NCBI RefSeq assembly: GCF_002263515.1
Contig: NZ_CP022752.1
Location: forward strand, 4,650,001 to 4,714,000
From: Actinopolyspora erythraea
Lineage (GTDB): Bacteria; Actinomycetota; Actinomycetes; Mycobacteriales; Pseudonocardiaceae
DNA: 64,000 nucleotides
Direction of reading: 5' to 3'
The position numbers and the translations under genes are program-made. Under the pieces are notes generated by a model that was not told the DNA's origin, did no database searches, and saw nothing but the letters and a program-made list of their open reading frames with translations. How positions within the stretch are numbered: the stretch's first letter is position 1; each line of letters opens with the position of its first letter. Below, piece after piece: positions 16,532-27,909 of the stretch.

Positions 16532-17852
16532 CGGGTGCCTCCTTAGTTGAGCTGGTGGGCTCTTGCCCGGCTTCCGGCAGCCGGGACCGCGTACCCGGGG
16601 TGGCCGAAACCCTGGTCTCCCTCGGGGTTTCGGGCACCTTCAGGTCGAGTGGCGGGACGGGGTAACCGCCGCCGGACAGCGGTGCGCGTGGTTCCTCCGG
16701 CTCCTGTTCGGGCGGTTGGCGGTCGGGCACGAGGAAGGCGACGAGCAGCAGCAGCACGACGATGCCGCCACCGATGAACAGGAACTGCTGCGAGCCGAGC
16801 AGGTCGGCGTCGCGGATGCCGCGGATGGCGGTGACCGCGCAGATCCAGACCAGGCTGAGCGGCACCAGCACCTTCCAGCCGAGGTTCATGAACTGGTCGT
16901 AGCGCAGCCTCGGCAGGGTCGCGCGCAGCCAGACGAACACGAACAGGAAGAACAACGTCTTGCCCAGGAACCACAGCACCGGCCACCAGCCGGTGTTGAG
17001 CACACCGTCGCCGATCAGGTAGAGCGGCCAGGGCGCGTGCCAGCCGCCGAAGAACAGCGTGGTGGCCAGGGCGGAGACGGTGACCATGTTGATGTACTCG
17101 GCCAGGAAGAACAGCGCGAACTTCAGCGAGGAGTACTCGGTGTGGAAGCCACCGACCAGTTCGGACTCCGCCTCCGGTAGGTCGAACGGTGCCCGGTTGG
17201 TCTCGCCGACCATGGCGATCGCGTAGACCAGGAAGCTGAACGGCAGCAGCGCGAAGAACCAGCCGTTCTGCTGCGCGGCCACGATTCCGGAGGTGGACAG
17301 CGTTCCCGCGTAGAGGATGACCGCGATGAACGAGAGCCCCATCGCGATCTCGTAGGAGATCACCTGCGCGGCGGAGCGCAGCGCGCCGAGCAGCGGGTAG
17401 GGCGAACCGGAGGACCAGCCCGCCAGCACGATCCCGTACACCCCGACCGAGGCGGCTGCCAGTACCACGAGCAGGCTGACCGGTAGTTCCACCAGCTGCA
17501 GCGCGGTGGGCTCGCCGAAGATGGTCACCCTGCCGCCGACGGGGATCACCGAGAACGCGACCAGCGCCGGGGTGGCCGACACCACGGGGGCGAGGATGTA
17601 GATCCACTTGTCGGCCATCACCGGGCGGATGTCCTCTTTGAACGCGAGCTTGAGCCCGTCGGCCAGGGACTGCAGTATCCCGAACGGGCCGGCCCGGTTC
17701 GGTCCGGGACGCTGCTGCATCCTGCCGATCACCCGGCGTTCGGCCCAGATGGTCAGCAGCGTCATGACCACGAGGAACGCGAACGTCCCCACGACCTTGA
17801 TCAGGATCAGCCAGATGGGGTCGTCGGCGATCAGCCGTGCCGTCTCGTTCAT
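16518..17852 (-). CDS. nuoH: NADH-quinone oxidoreductase subunit H
   Basis: 444 residues, the quinone-chamber membrane subunit with about eight helices. Conserved loop sequences are [41 protein letters not shown], and [22 protein letters not shown], which line the menaquinone site and the interface with NuoB/D. The last ~70 residues are Pro/Glu/Ser-rich and disordered, absent from E. coli NuoH (325 aa). The start overlaps the nuoG stop by 4 nt. Confidence 0.97.
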   Translation of the reverse strand: MNETARLIADDPIWLILIKVVGTFAFLVVMTLLTIWAERRVIGRMQQRPGPNRAGPFGILQSLADGLKLAFKEDIRPVMADKWIYILAPVVSATPALVAFSVIPVGGRVTIFGEPTALQLVELPVSLLVVLAAASVGVYGIVLAGWSSGSPYPLLGALRSAAQVISYEIAMGLSFIAVILYAGTLSTSGIVAAQQNGWFFALLPFSFLVYAIAMVGETNRAPFDLPEAESELVGGFHTEYSSLKFALFFLAEYINMVTVSALATTLFFGGWHAPWPLYLIGDGVLNTGWWPVLWFLGKTLFFLFVFVWLRATLPRLRYDQFMNLGWKVLVPLSLVWICAVTAIRGIRDADLLGSQQFLFIGGGIVVLLLLVAFLVPDRQPPEQEPEEPRAPLSGGGYPVPPLDLKVPETPRETRVSATPGTRSRLPEAGQEPTSSTKEAPDGND

Positions 17853-20494
17853 GCGCCACCCCCGTCGATGCCCGCCTGGCCGTTGCCGTTCGAACCGTGC
17901 ACCGGGGGGCCGTGGCCGTTGGAGTGGTGTCCGTTGCCCGCCACGGCCGGGAACGTCTCCCCGTGCGGTTCACCCGCCGGTTCCCGCTGTCCCGGCGTGG
18001 TGCCGGGAGCGGGGGCGGTTCCCGCGGCGATTCCGACGACGGCGCCGTGCCCGACGCCCAGCACGTTGTTGACCTCGGCCGGTCCCGAGTTGCCGGGGAG
18101 CCAGACCACGCCGTCCGGTATCTCGACGACCTCCGACTCCAGCGCGACCGTGCCCCGCTCGGTGCTGACGCGGATCGGCTGGTGCGGTTCGAGGCCGAGC
18201 CGTCGCGCGGTGTCGCGCGACACCCGGGCCACGGGTGGCCGGGCGGTACCGGCGAGGTTCGGCTCGTCGTGCTGCATCGAACCGTTGTCGAGCAGGTGCC
18301 GCCAGCTGGCCAGCAGCGCCCTGTCCCCCGAGGGCTCGGTCACCGGCTCGGCCGGTACGTCCGGTGGCTTCGGGCGGACGCCGGGATTGGGGCCCAACCG
18401 CCGTATCTCGGCGGCCACGGCCTCCGGGGTCTGGGTGAACAGGTCCACGTCCATCTCGACCGCGAGAGTGTCCAGCACCCGGCAGTCCGGCACGGCCCCC
18501 GTTCCCTCGATGGTGATCTCGAACTCGCGGGGACGTCCCTCCCAGTTGAGGAAGGTGCCGGACTTCTCGACCGTGGGTGCGATCGGCAGCACCACGTCGG
18601 CGTGCTCGGTCACCCCGGTGGGGCGCAGTTCGAGACTGACGAGGAATCCGGCCGCTCGCAGCGCGCGACGGGCCTGCTCGGGATCCGGCAGGTCGGCGGG
18701 ATCGAGCCCGCCGACCAGCAGGCCGGAAAGCTCACCGGACTCGACCGCGGTGAGGATGCCGTCGATGTCACGGCCGGGAACGCTGGGCAGGCTTCCCGTC
18801 GGCATCCCCCACGCCCGCTCGATGCCGGAGCGCACCACCGAGTCGGACACGGGACGTCCGTTGGGCAGCAGGGTAGGCAGCGTTCCCGCCTCGACCGCGC
18901 CGCGCTCCCCGGCGCGGCGCGGGATCCAGGCGATGCGCGCCCCGGTGCGTTCGGCCAACCGCATCGCGGCGGTGTAGACGCCGGAGACCTGGGCGCAACG
19001 CTCGCCCAACAGCAGGACCGAGCCGGGCTCGCCCAGCGCCTGTTCCACTTCGGACGGAAGTTCGTACAGCGCCGCCGCCTCACCGCCGGGCAGGCAGCGC
19101 AGCAGCCCGCCGCTGTGGATCGGGCTGCCCGCGTCGGCGATATCGGTGGTCTTCTCCACTCCCGGCGAGTCCCACTGGCCGAGGTGGAACACCCTGGTTC
19201 CCGAGTCGCGGGCCGCCTTGCGCAGCCGGAGGAAGACGATCGGTGACTCCTCCTCCGGTTCGAAGGCCACGCACAGCACAGCGGGGGCGGCCTCCAGCGA
19301 GGCGTAGCTGACCCCGTCCTCCGGGCCGGTGCCGACCACCGAGGACCCCAGGAAGTCGAGTTCCTCGTTGGAGTGCGGCCTGGCGCGGTGGTCGATGTCG
19401 TTGGTTTCCAGCGCCACGCGGGCGAACTTGCCGTAGGCGTAGGCGTCCTCGCGGGTCAGCCTCCCGCCTGGCAGCACCCCGACGCCGCGCGAGTCGCGCG
19501 CGTTGAGCAGCCCGTCGGCCGCCTTGCGGAGCGCCTCGGTCCAGGAGGTCTCCCGCAGCTCCCCCGAGTCCGCGTCCCGCACCATGGGGCGGGTGATCCG
19601 GTCGCTGGCGGTCGCGTAGCGGAAGGCGAAGCGCCCCTTGTCGCAGTTCCACTCCTCGTTGACCTCGGGGTCCTCCCCCGCCAGCCTGCGCATCACCTTG
19701 CCACGCCGCCAGTCGGTGCGCTGCGAGCAGCCCGAGGAGCAGTGCTCGCACACTCCCGGGGTGGACACGAGGTCGAACGGACGGGAGCGGAACCGGTACG
19801 CCGCGCTGGTGAGCGCTCCCACCGGGCAGATCTGGATGGTGTTGCCGGAGAAGTAGGACTGGAAGGGCTGCTGCTCCCCGGTGCCGATCTGCTGCGTGGC
19901 ACCGCGTTCGAGCAGCTCGATGAACGGATCCCCCGCGATCTGCTTGGAGAACCTGGTGCAGCGCTGGCAGAGCACGCAGCGTTCCCGGTCCAGCAGGATC
20001 TGCGAGGAGATCGAGATCGGTTTGGGGAACGTGCGCTTGGTGTCCACGAAGCGCGAGTCGCCGCGCCCGTGCTTGAGCGCCTGGTTCTGCAGCGGGCACT
20101 CCCCGCCCTTGTCGCAGATCGGGCAGTCCAGCGGGTGGTTGATCAGCAGCAGCTCCATCACACCCTGCTGGGCCTTGTCGGCCACCTGCGAGGTCTGCTG
20201 GGTCCGGACCACCATGCCGTCGGCCACCGCCGTGGTGCAGGAGGCGGCGGGTTTGGGCATCGGTTTGCCGTTGACCTCCACTTCGACCAGGCACTGCCTG
20301 CACGCGCCCGCCGGATCGAGCAACGGGTGGTCGCAGAACCGGGGAATCACGATTCCCAGCCGCTCGGCGGTGCGGATCACCAGCTCGCCCTGGGGGGCGT
20401 CGACCTCGATCCCGTCGATGGTCAGCCGGACGTGTCCTTCCGGTACCGGGCGGGGCTGCGCGGTGTCGTTTCCGGAAGCGGGTGCCACCGTCAT
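17849..20494 (-). CDS. nuoG: NADH-quinone oxidoreductase subunit G
   Basis: 881 residues, the iron-sulfur/molybdopterin-fold subunit. Counting from the ATG at 20494: 2Fe-2S ligands Cys54, 65, 68 and 86; the His120/Cys124/127/133 4Fe-4S site; Cys173/176/179/223; and Cys249/252/256/284, which match the extra N7 cluster. The rest is the degenerate formate-dehydrogenase-like domain, ending in a His/Asn/Gly-rich tail (around [11 protein letters not shown]). The start is fixed by the ATGA overlap with the nuoF stop; an open frame upstream to 20554 lies inside nuoF. Confidence 0.97.
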   Translation of the reverse strand: MTVAPASGNDTAQPRPVPEGHVRLTIDGIEVDAPQGELVIRTAERLGIVIPRFCDHPLLDPAGACRQCLVEVEVNGKPMPKPAASCTTAVADGMVVRTQQTSQVADKAQQGVMELLLINHPLDCPICDKGGECPLQNQALKHGRGDSRFVDTKRTFPKPISISSQILLDRERCVLCQRCTRFSKQIAGDPFIELLERGATQQIGTGEQQPFQSYFSGNTIQICPVGALTSAAYRFRSRPFDLVSTPGVCEHCSSGCSQRTDWRRGKVMRRLAGEDPEVNEEWNCDKGRFAFRYATASDRITRPMVRDADSGELRETSWTEALRKAADGLLNARDSRGVGVLPGGRLTREDAYAYGKFARVALETNDIDHRARPHSNEELDFLGSSVVGTGPEDGVSYASLEAAPAVLCVAFEPEEESPIVFLRLRKAARDSGTRVFHLGQWDSPGVEKTTDIADAGSPIHSGGLLRCLPGGEAAALYELPSEVEQALGEPGSVLLLGERCAQVSGVYTAAMRLAERTGARIAWIPRRAGERGAVEAGTLPTLLPNGRPVSDSVVRSGIERAWGMPTGSLPSVPGRDIDGILTAVESGELSGLLVGGLDPADLPDPEQARRALRAAGFLVSLELRPTGVTEHADVVLPIAPTVEKSGTFLNWEGRPREFEITIEGTGAVPDCRVLDTLAVEMDVDLFTQTPEAVAAEIRRLGPNPGVRPKPPDVPAEPVTEPSGDRALLASWRHLLDNGSMQHDEPNLAGTARPPVARVSRDTARRLGLEPHQPIRVSTERGTVALESEVVEIPDGVVWLPGNSGPAEVNNVLGVGHGAVVGIAAGTAPAPGTTPGQREPAGEPHGETFPAVAGNGHHSNGHGPPVHGSNGNGQAGIDGGGA

Positions 20495-21834
20495 CGGGCC
20501 ACTCCTGCCAGTGCGGGTTCCTCTGTCGTGTCCTGCCCGCGGTTGCTCTCGCACAGGGCGAGGAACTCCTCGCGGAAGTACTTGATGCCGCTGGTGATCG
20601 GGCTGACCGCGCCGTCACCGAGAGCGCAGAACGAGCGGCCGAGCACGTTGTCGCAGACGTCGAGCAGGGTGTCGATGTCCTGCTCGGTGCCCCGTCCCTC
20701 GACCATCCGCTCCAGCACCTGCGCCAGCCAGAAGCACCCCTCGCGGCAGGGGGTGCACTTGCCGCACGACTCGTGCTCGTAGAACTGGGTCCACTTCATC
20801 ACCGCCCACGGCACCGAGACCGTCTCGTTGAAGATCATCAACGCGGTGGTGCCGAGCATGGACCCCGCCTCGGCGGCCCCTTCGAAGTCGAGCGGCACGT
20901 CGAGGTGGTCGGCGGTGAACAGCGGAGTCGAGGACCCGCCCGGGGTCCAGAACTTCAGCGGGATGCCGTCCTTCATCCCGCCCGCGAGTTCCAGCAGCTC
21001 CCGCAGCGTCGTGCCGAGCGGGGCCTCGTACTGGCCGGGGCGCTCCACGTGCCCGGACAGCGAGAAGATCTTCGGCCCCGGGGACTTCTCCCGCCCCATG
21101 CCGCGGAACCAGTCCGAGCCGCCGTTGACGATGTGGGGGACCGAGGCGATCGTCTCGACGTTGTTCACCGTGGTGGGCGAGGAGTACAGCCCCGCCTGCG
21201 CGGGGAAGGGCGGTTTCAGCCTGGGCTGGCCACGCTTGCCCTCCAGGGAGTCGAGCAGGGCGGTCTCCTCACCGCAGATGTAGGCCCCGGCCCCCGCGTG
21301 CACCACCACGTCGAGGTCGAACCCGGAGTCCAGGATGTTCTCGCCGAGGTAGCCCGCCTCGTAGGCCTCGCGCACCGCGTGGTGCAGTCTGCGGATGCAG
21401 TGCAGCGCCTCGCCGCGCACGTAGATCATGCAGTTGTTGGCCCGCATCGCGTAGGCGGCGATGACGCACCCCTCGATCAGCGAGTGCGGGTCGGCCATCA
21501 TCAGCGGGACGTCCTTGCACGTCCCCGGCTCGCCCTCGTCGGCGTTGATCACCAGGTAGTGCGGCCGGGAACGGTCCTTGGGCATGAATCCCCACTTCAC
21601 CCCGGACGGGAATCCGGCTCCGCCCCGGCCGCGCAGCCCGGCGGCCTTGACCAGTTCGGTGAGCTGGTCGGGGTGCAGCGACAGCGCGGTGCGCAGCGCG
21701 GTGTAGCCCTCCAGCTGCTCGTAGGTGCGCAGCGACCAGGACTCCGGCGACAGCCAACGCCGGGTCAGCACGGGGGTCAACGGGCTCCCCGCCGTCTCCC
21801 GGGCGGTGCCGTCTGGTGCGTTCGCTTCGGTCAT
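20491..21834 (-). CDS. nuoF: NADH-quinone oxidoreductase subunit F (NADH/FMN)
   Basis: 447 residues. Binds NADH, FMN and cluster N3. Glycine-rich nucleotide loop GRGGAGFP (residues 69-76), FMN segment [27 protein letters not shown], and the 4Fe-4S motif [11 protein letters not shown]. The ATG at 21834 has GAGGGAC just upstream, overlapping the end of nuoE; upstream open sequence is not conserved. Forms the electron-input module with NuoE and NuoG. Confidence 0.97.
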   Translation of the reverse strand: MTEANAPDGTARETAGSPLTPVLTRRWLSPESWSLRTYEQLEGYTALRTALSLHPDQLTELVKAAGLRGRGGAGFPSGVKWGFMPKDRSRPHYLVINADEGEPGTCKDVPLMMADPHSLIEGCVIAAYAMRANNCMIYVRGEALHCIRRLHHAVREAYEAGYLGENILDSGFDLDVVVHAGAGAYICGEETALLDSLEGKRGQPRLKPPFPAQAGLYSSPTTVNNVETIASVPHIVNGGSDWFRGMGREKSPGPKIFSLSGHVERPGQYEAPLGTTLRELLELAGGMKDGIPLKFWTPGGSSTPLFTADHLDVPLDFEGAAEAGSMLGTTALMIFNETVSVPWAVMKWTQFYEHESCGKCTPCREGCFWLAQVLERMVEGRGTEQDIDTLLDVCDNVLGRSFCALGDGAVSPITSGIKYFREEFLALCESNRGQDTTEEPALAGVAR

Positions 21835-21844
21835 CGCCTGTCCC

Positions 21845-22645
21845 TCACTTCTTCTCCGGGATGGGCGGAAACTCGACCTCGTCCGGGACCGGCGGCGCGT
21901 TCCAGCCGCGCTCACGGGCGAGTTCGGCACCGCGCACCGTCTCGGGGGCCGCGGCCGAGGCCTCGGCGGCCTCCTCGGTGCCGGGACCGTCGAAGAATCC
22001 CGCGAGCTGGCGCTCGGTGTCCCGGAAGTCGGTCAGCGGCGCGCCCCGCGTCGGCAGCGGCCGTTCACCGCGCCGCAGCGCACGGACCATCTCCAGCGCG
22101 CTTTCCGCCGTCTGGTTGTCGAAGTACTCGTAGTTGACCTGCAGCACCGGGGCGAAGTCGCAGGCGGCGAGGCACTCGGCGTGCTCCAGCGTCACCGAGC
22201 CCTCCTCCCCCGGCGCACCGGCGGTCTCCTCGTGCCCCACACCGAGTTCCTCGGACAGCGCGCGGTAGATCCCGTCGCCTCCCATCGCCGCGCACAGCGT
22301 GTTGGTGCACACGCTGACCAGGAACCGGCCGCACGGCTGCCGCTTGTACATCGTGTAGAACGTGGCGACCGCGTTGACCTCCGCCGTGGACAGCGCGAGC
22401 TGTTCGGCGCAGAAGCTCATGCCCTCGGCCGTGACGTGCCCCTGCACCGACTGCACCAGGTGCAGCATCGGCAGCAGTGCCGAGCGGGCCTCGGGATAGC
22501 GCTCGATGATGCTCCGCGCCTCGGCCCGGACGCGCTCGCCGAACACCGCGTCCCCGGCCGCTGCCCGTTCCTCCGACTCGGCCGGGGACTGCCCGCCGGG
22601 AGTGAGCACGTGCTCGGTGGTCGTGTAGTCGAACTGCTCGGTCAT
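21845..22645 (-). CDS. nuoE: NADH-quinone oxidoreductase subunit E (2Fe-2S)
   Basis: 266 residues. The thioredoxin-like domain (about 40-200) carries the N1a cluster ligands in CTNTLC and ECLAACDFAP. The N-terminal helical part (RYPEARSALLPMLHLVQS) contacts NuoF. The C-terminal ~65 residues are Ala/Glu/Pro-rich and extend past the usual end of the family. It abuts nuoD end-to-start (stop of nuoD at 22646). Confidence 0.96.
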   Translation of the reverse strand: MTEQFDYTTTEHVLTPGGQSPAESEERAAAGDAVFGERVRAEARSIIERYPEARSALLPMLHLVQSVQGHVTAEGMSFCAEQLALSTAEVNAVATFYTMYKRQPCGRFLVSVCTNTLCAAMGGDGIYRALSEELGVGHEETAGAPGEEGSVTLEHAECLAACDFAPVLQVNYEYFDNQTAESALEMVRALRRGERPLPTRGAPLTDFRDTERQLAGFFDGPGTEEAAEASAAAPETVRGAELARERGWNAPPVPDEVEFPPIPEKK

Positions 22646-23998
22646 CTAGCGGTCCACCCCACCCATAACAGGATCGATCGAGGCCACGACGGCGATCACG
22701 TCCGCGACCAGCCCACCCTCGGCCATCGCGGGGAACGCCTGCAGGTTCACGAAGCTGGGATCCCTGACGTGCACCCGCATGGGACGGGTGCCGCCGTCGG
22801 AGACGAGGTGGTAGCCCAGTTCGCCCCTGGGTGCCTCGACCGGCGTGTACGTCTGGCCCGGCGGGACGTCGAATCCCTCCGTGACCAGCTTGAAGTGGTG
22901 GATCAGCGACTCCATCGACTGACCCATGATCTTGCGGACGTGGTCCAGCGAGTTGCCCATGCCGTCCGGGCCGATGCTCAGCTGGGCGGGCCAGGCGATC
23001 TTGGGGTCGTCCACCATGATCGGTCCCGGCTCCAGCTTGTCCATGCACTGCCGGACGATCCGCAGCGACTGCCGGATCTCCTCCACGCGCAGCAGGAAGC
23101 GCGCGTAGCAGTCCGCGTCGGTGCTGGTGGGAACCTCGAAGTCGAACTCCTCGTAGCCGCAGTAGGGCTCGATCTTGCGCAGGTCCCAGGCCAGCCCGGC
23201 GGAACGCAGGATGGGGCCGCTCGCGCCGAGCGCCAGGCAGGCGTCCAGTGGCAGGTAGCCGACCCCCTTGAGGCGCTGCTTCCAGATCGGTTGCCCGCTG
23301 AACAGCTTGTCGTAGTCGGGCAGCCTGCTCTCCATGACCTTGCAGAACTCCAGGACCTTCTCCCGGGAGTTCTGCGGTATGTCCTGCGAGACCCCTCCCG
23401 GTCGGATGAAGGCGTGGTTCATCCGCAGCCCGGTCAGGAACTCCAGCAGGTGCAGCACCTCCTCGCGGTCGCGGAACCCGAAGGTCATGCCGGTGGTCGA
23501 ACCGAGCTCCATGGCCCCGGTGGCCAGGAAGACCAGGTGGGAGGAGATCCGGTTGAGCTCCATGAGCAGCACTCGGATCGTCTGGGCCCGCTCGGGCGCG
23601 GAGATCCGCAGCAGCTTCTCCACGCCCAGGCAGTAGGCGGCCTCGTTGTACAGCGGTGCCAGGTAGTCCATCCGCGTGACGAACGTGACGCCCTGGGTCC
23701 AGGTGCGGTACTCGGTGTTCTTCTCGATACCGGTGTGCAGGTAGCCGATCACCGAGCGGGCCTTGGTGACGGTCTCCCCCTCGAGCTCCAGGACCAGCCG
23801 CAGCACGCCGTGGGTGGAGGGGTGCTGCGGCCCGAGGTTGATGACGACGCGCTCTTCCTCCTGCGCGTCGTCCAGGAAGTCCTCCCAGTCCCCGCCGGTG
23901 ACCGTGTACACCCTGCCTTCGGTGGTCTCCCGGGCCGAGGCGGCGAACGGGTCACCGCCCGGCTGGGGGCCGGTGGGGGCTTCGGCGTCGATACTCAT
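22646..23998 (-). CDS. nuoD: NADH-quinone oxidoreductase subunit D
   Basis: 450 residues, the 49-kDa hydrogenase-like subunit lining the quinone cavity. The conserved N-terminal loop [21 protein letters not shown] contains the His that contacts the quinone headgroup, and the region [19 protein letters not shown] provides the conserved Tyr. The ATG at 23998 is preceded by GAGGAGGCAGC; upstream open frame to 24049 is not conserved. NuoC and NuoD are separate here, unlike E. coli. Confidence 0.97.
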   Translation of the reverse strand: MSIDAEAPTGPQPGGDPFAASARETTEGRVYTVTGGDWEDFLDDAQEEERVVINLGPQHPSTHGVLRLVLELEGETVTKARSVIGYLHTGIEKNTEYRTWTQGVTFVTRMDYLAPLYNEAAYCLGVEKLLRISAPERAQTIRVLLMELNRISSHLVFLATGAMELGSTTGMTFGFRDREEVLHLLEFLTGLRMNHAFIRPGGVSQDIPQNSREKVLEFCKVMESRLPDYDKLFSGQPIWKQRLKGVGYLPLDACLALGASGPILRSAGLAWDLRKIEPYCGYEEFDFEVPTSTDADCYARFLLRVEEIRQSLRIVRQCMDKLEPGPIMVDDPKIAWPAQLSIGPDGMGNSLDHVRKIMGQSMESLIHHFKLVTEGFDVPPGQTYTPVEAPRGELGYHLVSDGGTRPMRVHVRDPSFVNLQAFPAMAEGGLVADVIAVVASIDPVMGGVDR

Positions 23999-24068
23999 GC
24001 TGCCTCCTCGAACAGCGCGACCGGCCGGAGCCGGTGCCGTCGGTCGCACCCGGTGGATCCCGGCCCGC

Positions 24069-24809
24069 TCACGTGTAGGACCTGCGCTGGTCGGGTGGTG
24101 GCACCTCGGCGCCCTTGTACTCCACCGGGATGCCGCCGAGCGGGTAGTCCTTGCGCTGCGGATGCCCGTCCCAGTCGTCCGGCATGAGAATCCTGGTCAG
24201 GGCGGGGTGGTCGTCGTAGACGATCCCGTACATGTCCCAGGCCTCCCGTTCCTGGAAGTCCGCGGTGGGGTAGACCTCGACCACCGAGGGGACGTGCGGA
24301 TCGGCCACGTCCACCGCGACCTCGACGCGGATCCTGCGCCGGTAGGTCATCGAGGTGAGGTGGTAGACCGAGTGCAGCCGCTGCGGCACGTCGGGCCCGT
24401 AGTCCGCGCCGGACATGCTGCTGCAGAACTCGAACCGCAGCGCGGGCTCGTCGCGGAACGTCCGGCAGATCTCGAGCAGGTGCCGCCTGTCGACGTAGAA
24501 GGTGATCTCGTCGCGGTCCACGGTGATCCGCAGTACCGCCTCCTCGGGGATACCGCGCCGCTTCATGCCGTCGAACAGCCCGTCGGCCACCTCGTCGAAC
24601 CAGCCGCCGAAGGGGCGCCCCGCGGCCGGGGGCACGTAGGCGGGGACCCGGAGGCCGCCGTAGCCCGAGGTGTCCCCGCTGCCGGTGACCCCGAACATGC
24701 CCTTCCTGGCACGACCGGCCACCACTTGCTCGGCGGGCACGTCCTCGGTCGGGGCGGTGTGCTCGGCCGCCGTCTCCGGGAGTCCGCCAGTGGATTCGTC
24801 ACCGCTCAT
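24069..24809 (-). CDS. nuoC: NADH-quinone oxidoreductase subunit C
   Basis: 246 residues, the 30-kDa subunit. The family signature is in [21 protein letters not shown] and ERE...[36 protein letters not shown], all in the C-terminal half. About 60 N-terminal residues are low complexity. The ATG at 24809 is chosen because it follows the nuoB stop by 7 bp; the frame stays open upstream but runs through nuoB. Confidence 0.95.
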   Translation of the reverse strand: MSGDESTGGLPETAAEHTAPTEDVPAEQVVAGRARKGMFGVTGSGDTSGYGGLRVPAYVPPAAGRPFGGWFDEVADGLFDGMKRRGIPEEAVLRITVDRDEITFYVDRRHLLEICRTFRDEPALRFEFCSSMSGADYGPDVPQRLHSVYHLTSMTYRRRIRVEVAVDVADPHVPSVVEVYPTADFQEREAWDMYGIVYDDHPALTRILMPDDWDGHPQRKDYPLGGIPVEYKGAEVPPPDQRRSYT

Positions 24810-24816
24810 CGCCGAA

Positions 24817-25533
24817 TCACCTGCCCGCCGAGATCTCGTCGCGGTCCTGTCCGTTCGTGTTCCCGCTCGCGCGGGACCCGCCGGGTGGAAGGCTCTCGAT
24901 GCCGGCGGCTCCCAACTCGCCCTCGGCACCCATCTCGCGGCGCTGCGCGTTCTGCTGCCGCTCGGCCATGCGCCGCTGGGAGCCACGACGGGGCGCGTAC
25001 TTCTCGGAGGAGGCGGTCAGCTCGGTGCGGTGACCCCGCTCCACCTGCTCGGCGGCGCGCTTGCCGTTGATCGGCTCGTCCATGACCTTGGCGTGCAGCT
25101 TGAGGATCGCGTCGAGCAGCATCTCCGGGCGCGGTGGGCAGCCGGGCAGGTACATGTCCACCGGAACCACGTGGTCGACCCCCTGCACCACCGCGTAGTT
25201 GTTGAACATCCCGCCGCTGGAGGCGCACACGCCCATCGCGAGCACCCAGCGGGGCTCGGGCATCTGGTCGTAGATCTGCCGCAGCACCGGGGCCATCTTG
25301 TTGGTCACCCGACCGGCGACGATCATCAGATCGGCCTGGCGCGGTGTGGCCGAGAACCGCTCCATCCCGAACCGCGCGATGTCGTAGCGGGAACCGCCCA
25401 CGGTCATCATCTCGATGGCGCAGCAGGCGAGCCCGAACGTGGCGGGCCACATCGACGTCTTGCGGGTCCAGTTGACGAGTTTCTCCACATTGGCCAGCAG
25501 GATGCCGTTGGGCAGGCTTTCCTCAAGCCCCAT
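24817..25533 (-). CDS. nuoB: NADH-quinone oxidoreductase subunit B (cluster N2)
   Basis: 238 residues. Carries the terminal 4Fe-4S cluster N2 that reduces menaquinone. Ligands are the tandem cysteines in LACCAIEMM, the Cys in [12 protein letters not shown] and the Cys in [10 protein letters not shown]. The family core ends near residue 170; the last ~65 residues are polar and Gln/Arg/Glu-rich. ATG at 25533 with AAGGAG about 10 nt upstream; the frame is open to 25578 without homology. Confidence 0.97.
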   Translation of the reverse strand: MGLEESLPNGILLANVEKLVNWTRKTSMWPATFGLACCAIEMMTVGGSRYDIARFGMERFSATPRQADLMIVAGRVTNKMAPVLRQIYDQMPEPRWVLAMGVCASSGGMFNNYAVVQGVDHVVPVDMYLPGCPPRPEMLLDAILKLHAKVMDEPINGKRAAEQVERGHRTELTASSEKYAPRRGSQRRMAERQQNAQRREMGAEGELGAAGIESLPPGGSRASGNTNGQDRDEISAGR

Positions 25534-25626
25534 CTCGGCACTCCTTCCCACGAGTCGCCCCGCCGGAGGGGGCATCACCGTTCCCCACGAGCCCGTACCG
25601 GGCGGCTGTCGTACTCACGTCGTCGG

Positions 25627-25992
25627 TCAGTCCCAATCGAAGCCACCACGCCGCCACACGTAGAGATCGGCGAAACCGAAGGTCACGATGAACAGGATCA
25701 CCGCGACCACGCCGTAGAGGCCGAGCGCGTCCGCGGAGACGGCGTACGGGAACAAAAAGACCATCTCGATGTCGAAGAGGATGAACATCATCGCGGTCAG
25801 GTAGTAGGCGACCGGCATCCGACCGCCGCCACCGACCGGCTGCGGCGAGGGTTCGATCCCGCACTCATAGGCGTCGAGCTTGGCCCTGTTGTACCGACGC
25901 GGCCCCACCAGCGGCGCGATCGCGACGGAGAACGCGGCGAAACCGAACGCCAGCGCGAACATCAACACCAGCGGGATGTAGGGATCCAGCAC
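25627..25992 (-). CDS. nuoA: NADH-quinone oxidoreductase subunit A
   Basis: 121 residues, three membrane helices, normal length. Conserved loop KLDAYECGIEPS (the switching Cys loop) and the membrane segment FDIEMVFLFPYAV are present. GTG start with GGAGG about 9 nt upstream. First gene of the nuo operon; the 159-bp gap to menJ should contain the operon promoter. Confidence 0.97.
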   Translation of the reverse strand: MLDPYIPLVLMFALAFGFAAFSVAIAPLVGPRRYNRAKLDAYECGIEPSPQPVGGGGRMPVAYYLTAMMFILFDIEMVFLFPYAVSADALGLYGVVAVILFIVTFGFADLYVWRRGGFDWD

Positions 25993-26151
25993 CGTGCCTG
26001 CCTCCTTAGTCCGGTTCCCGCTACGCCCCGAGTCGACTCGGCGACCACACTCAGCACTGTATGCGCCTGTTCGTACGCATCCGGTATTGAGGTGAACCTA
26101 ACTTTATGAATTACCGCACAAAGTCGCCGAAATCTGATCAGACGGGACCCT
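25993..26151 (-). promoter_or_regulatory. Upstream region of the nuo operon
   Basis: The AT-richest stretch locally (around 26085-26135) lies between menJ and nuoA. It includes an AGGT-GA-ACCT inverted repeat at 26090-26099 inside TTGAGGTGAACCTAAC. I could not fix -35/-10 boxes with confidence. The repeat resembles half-sites of DtxR/IdeR-type boxes but not their spacing, so no regulator is assigned. Confidence 0.4.
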
Positions 26152-27450
26152 TCAGGCGCTAGGTGTGAGCCGAGTAGTGGCACTTATCACACGGTCCATG
26201 GCGTCACCGCCCCTGCTGTCGTAGAGGTTGGCCAGCAACTTGAGCACGAAGCGCATCAGCGTCACCCGGGGAAGGCCGTACTTGGTGGCGGTGCGCATCA
26301 CGGTCGGATGGCCGATGAGCCTGCTGAACAGGTTTCCCATCCGGAAGTAGCCACCCAGCGAGTCGGCGACCGCGTCCGGGTAGCGGGCCAGCGCGCGTTC
26401 CCTGGCCTGCCCGTCCGGGCGGGACCTGGCCTGCACCACGCACTCGGCGGCCAACCGCGCCGACTCCATGGCGTAGGCGATCCCCTCGCCGTTGAACGGG
26501 TTGACCATTCCGCCGGAGTCGCCCACCAGCAGCAGGCCGGAACCGTAGTGCGGCATTCGGTTGAATCCCATCGGAAGCGCGGCGCCGCCTATCCGGCCGG
26601 TGGCGTTGGGCTCGCGCAGGCCCCACTCCTCCGGGGTTCCGTCCAGCCAGGTGCGCAGCAACGCCCGGTAGTCGGTCTTGCCGTAGGCCTTCGAGGTGGA
26701 CAGCACGCCGAGCCCCACGTTGACCGTGCCGTCGCCCATGCCGAAGATCCAGCCGTAGCCGGGCAGCAGGTCGGAGCCCTCCGGCTTCGATTCGTCCCTG
26801 AGCTCGACGTGCGACTCCAGGTAGTCGTCCTCGGCGCGCGGGCTCTCGTAGTAGCGCCGGACCGCCACGCCCATCGGGCGGTCCTCCCTGCGCTCCAGCC
26901 CCATGGACAGCGCCAGCCTGCCGGAGACCCCCTCGCAGGAGACGACCAGCGGCGCCCGGTAGGTGACCTCGGTGCGTTCCGGGCCGGATTTGGCCCGCAC
27001 CCCGGTGATCCGGCCGGTTCGCTCGTCGGTGATCGCCTCGGTCACCGAGGTCCGCTGCACCAGCCGCGCCCCGGCCCGCTGCGCGTGGCGGATCAGCAGG
27101 TCGTCGAAGTCGTGCCTGGGCCGAACCACGCCGTACGGCGGGTACTCGGCCAGTCGCGGCCAGTCGAGCTCCAGCCGCACCCCGCCTCCGACGACCCGGA
27201 GTCCCCGGTTGTGCAGCCAACCCGCCTCCGGACGGGTGTCCACGCCGAGGTCGATGAGTTCCTTGACCCCGCGCGGCGTGATGCCGTCACCGCACACCTT
27301 CTCCCGAGGGAAGGAACTCTTCTCCAGGACGAGGACGTCCAGTCCCGCCCTGGCGAGGTAGGTGGCCACGGTCGCCCCCGCCGGTCCCGCTCCGACGACG
27401 ATGACCTCGGCTTCGTCGGCGGTCCGGCTTCGCGTGGGGGTGGTTGTCAT
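26152..27450 (-). CDS. menJ: Menaquinone reductase / geranylgeranyl-reductase-family flavoprotein
   Basis: 432 residues of the geranylgeranyl reductase family. N-terminal FAD-binding GAGPAGATVATYLARAG, then the family signature FPREKVCGDGITPRG, and the second FAD motif LLVGDSGGMVNPFNGEGIAYAMESA. In mycobacteria MenJ (Rv0561c) saturates one isoprene unit of the menaquinone tail, giving the dihydro form. The position next to nuo and men genes supports that role over archaeal-type lipid reduction. ATG at 27450 follows AAGGAG at 4 nt. Confidence 0.9.
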   Translation of the reverse strand: MTTTPTRSRTADEAEVIVVGAGPAGATVATYLARAGLDVLVLEKSSFPREKVCGDGITPRGVKELIDLGVDTRPEAGWLHNRGLRVVGGGVRLELDWPRLAEYPPYGVVRPRHDFDDLLIRHAQRAGARLVQRTSVTEAITDERTGRITGVRAKSGPERTEVTYRAPLVVSCEGVSGRLALSMGLERREDRPMGVAVRRYYESPRAEDDYLESHVELRDESKPEGSDLLPGYGWIFGMGDGTVNVGLGVLSTSKAYGKTDYRALLRTWLDGTPEEWGLREPNATGRIGGAALPMGFNRMPHYGSGLLLVGDSGGMVNPFNGEGIAYAMESARLAAECVVQARSRPDGQARERALARYPDAVADSLGGYFRMGNLFSRLIGHPTVMRTATKYGLPRVTLMRFVLKLLANLYDSRGGDAMDRVISATTRLTPSA

Positions 27451-27551
27451 GGTGCTCCTTGTCCAGCTGCGCTGTTCGGATCGGCGTCTTTGCCCTCCGA
27501 TCATCCCGGCGTGAAGGAGTGCCGCACCGCCCGACCGGCGTCGTCGACTTT

Positions 27552-27565
27552 GTGAATAAGTTCAC
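27552..27565. promoter_or_regulatory. Perfect palindrome upstream of menJ
   Basis: GTGAA-TAAG-TTCAC, about 100 bp upstream of the menJ start in a relatively AT-rich spot. Size and symmetry are those of a small repressor operator. No regulator is identified. Confidence 0.35.
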
Positions 27566-27909
27566 TAGCCAGTCTAGGACGGACATCCCACCCGATCGAG
27601 ACGCAGGAGACGAAAGAACGCGCGTTCACGGCGAAACTCGTCCGGAAATCCGTACGCCGTGCCGGGAGGGAGCACCACATCGGCCACCAGCGGCCGTAAC
27701 GGGTACTGGTCCCACGGGGTGCGACTGACTACGCCATTCGGGCGGCGGCCGTTCGCCGGGAAATCGGCGGGCAAGCGGCGCCAGTCGTTTGCGACCACTC
27801 CACCGGCGCCAACGGATCGGCTACTCCGCCGCCGGGCCGAGAGCGATCCGGCAAGCTGCGAGGTCCGCACCGCTCACCGGGGGGTGGTCGTGCGGGCTGG
27901 GGCAGCGTA

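Noticed and set aside
21725..24187. Long plus-strand open frame opposite nuoF, nuoE and nuoD
   Set aside because: Same GC-skew artefact; it crosses the boundaries of three genuine genes and encodes Arg/Gly/His-rich sequence.
26085..26104. IdeR/DtxR iron box upstream of nuoA
   Set aside because: AGGT and ACCT half-sites are there, but the 2-nt spacing does not match the 19-bp consensus, and nuo is not a standard target.
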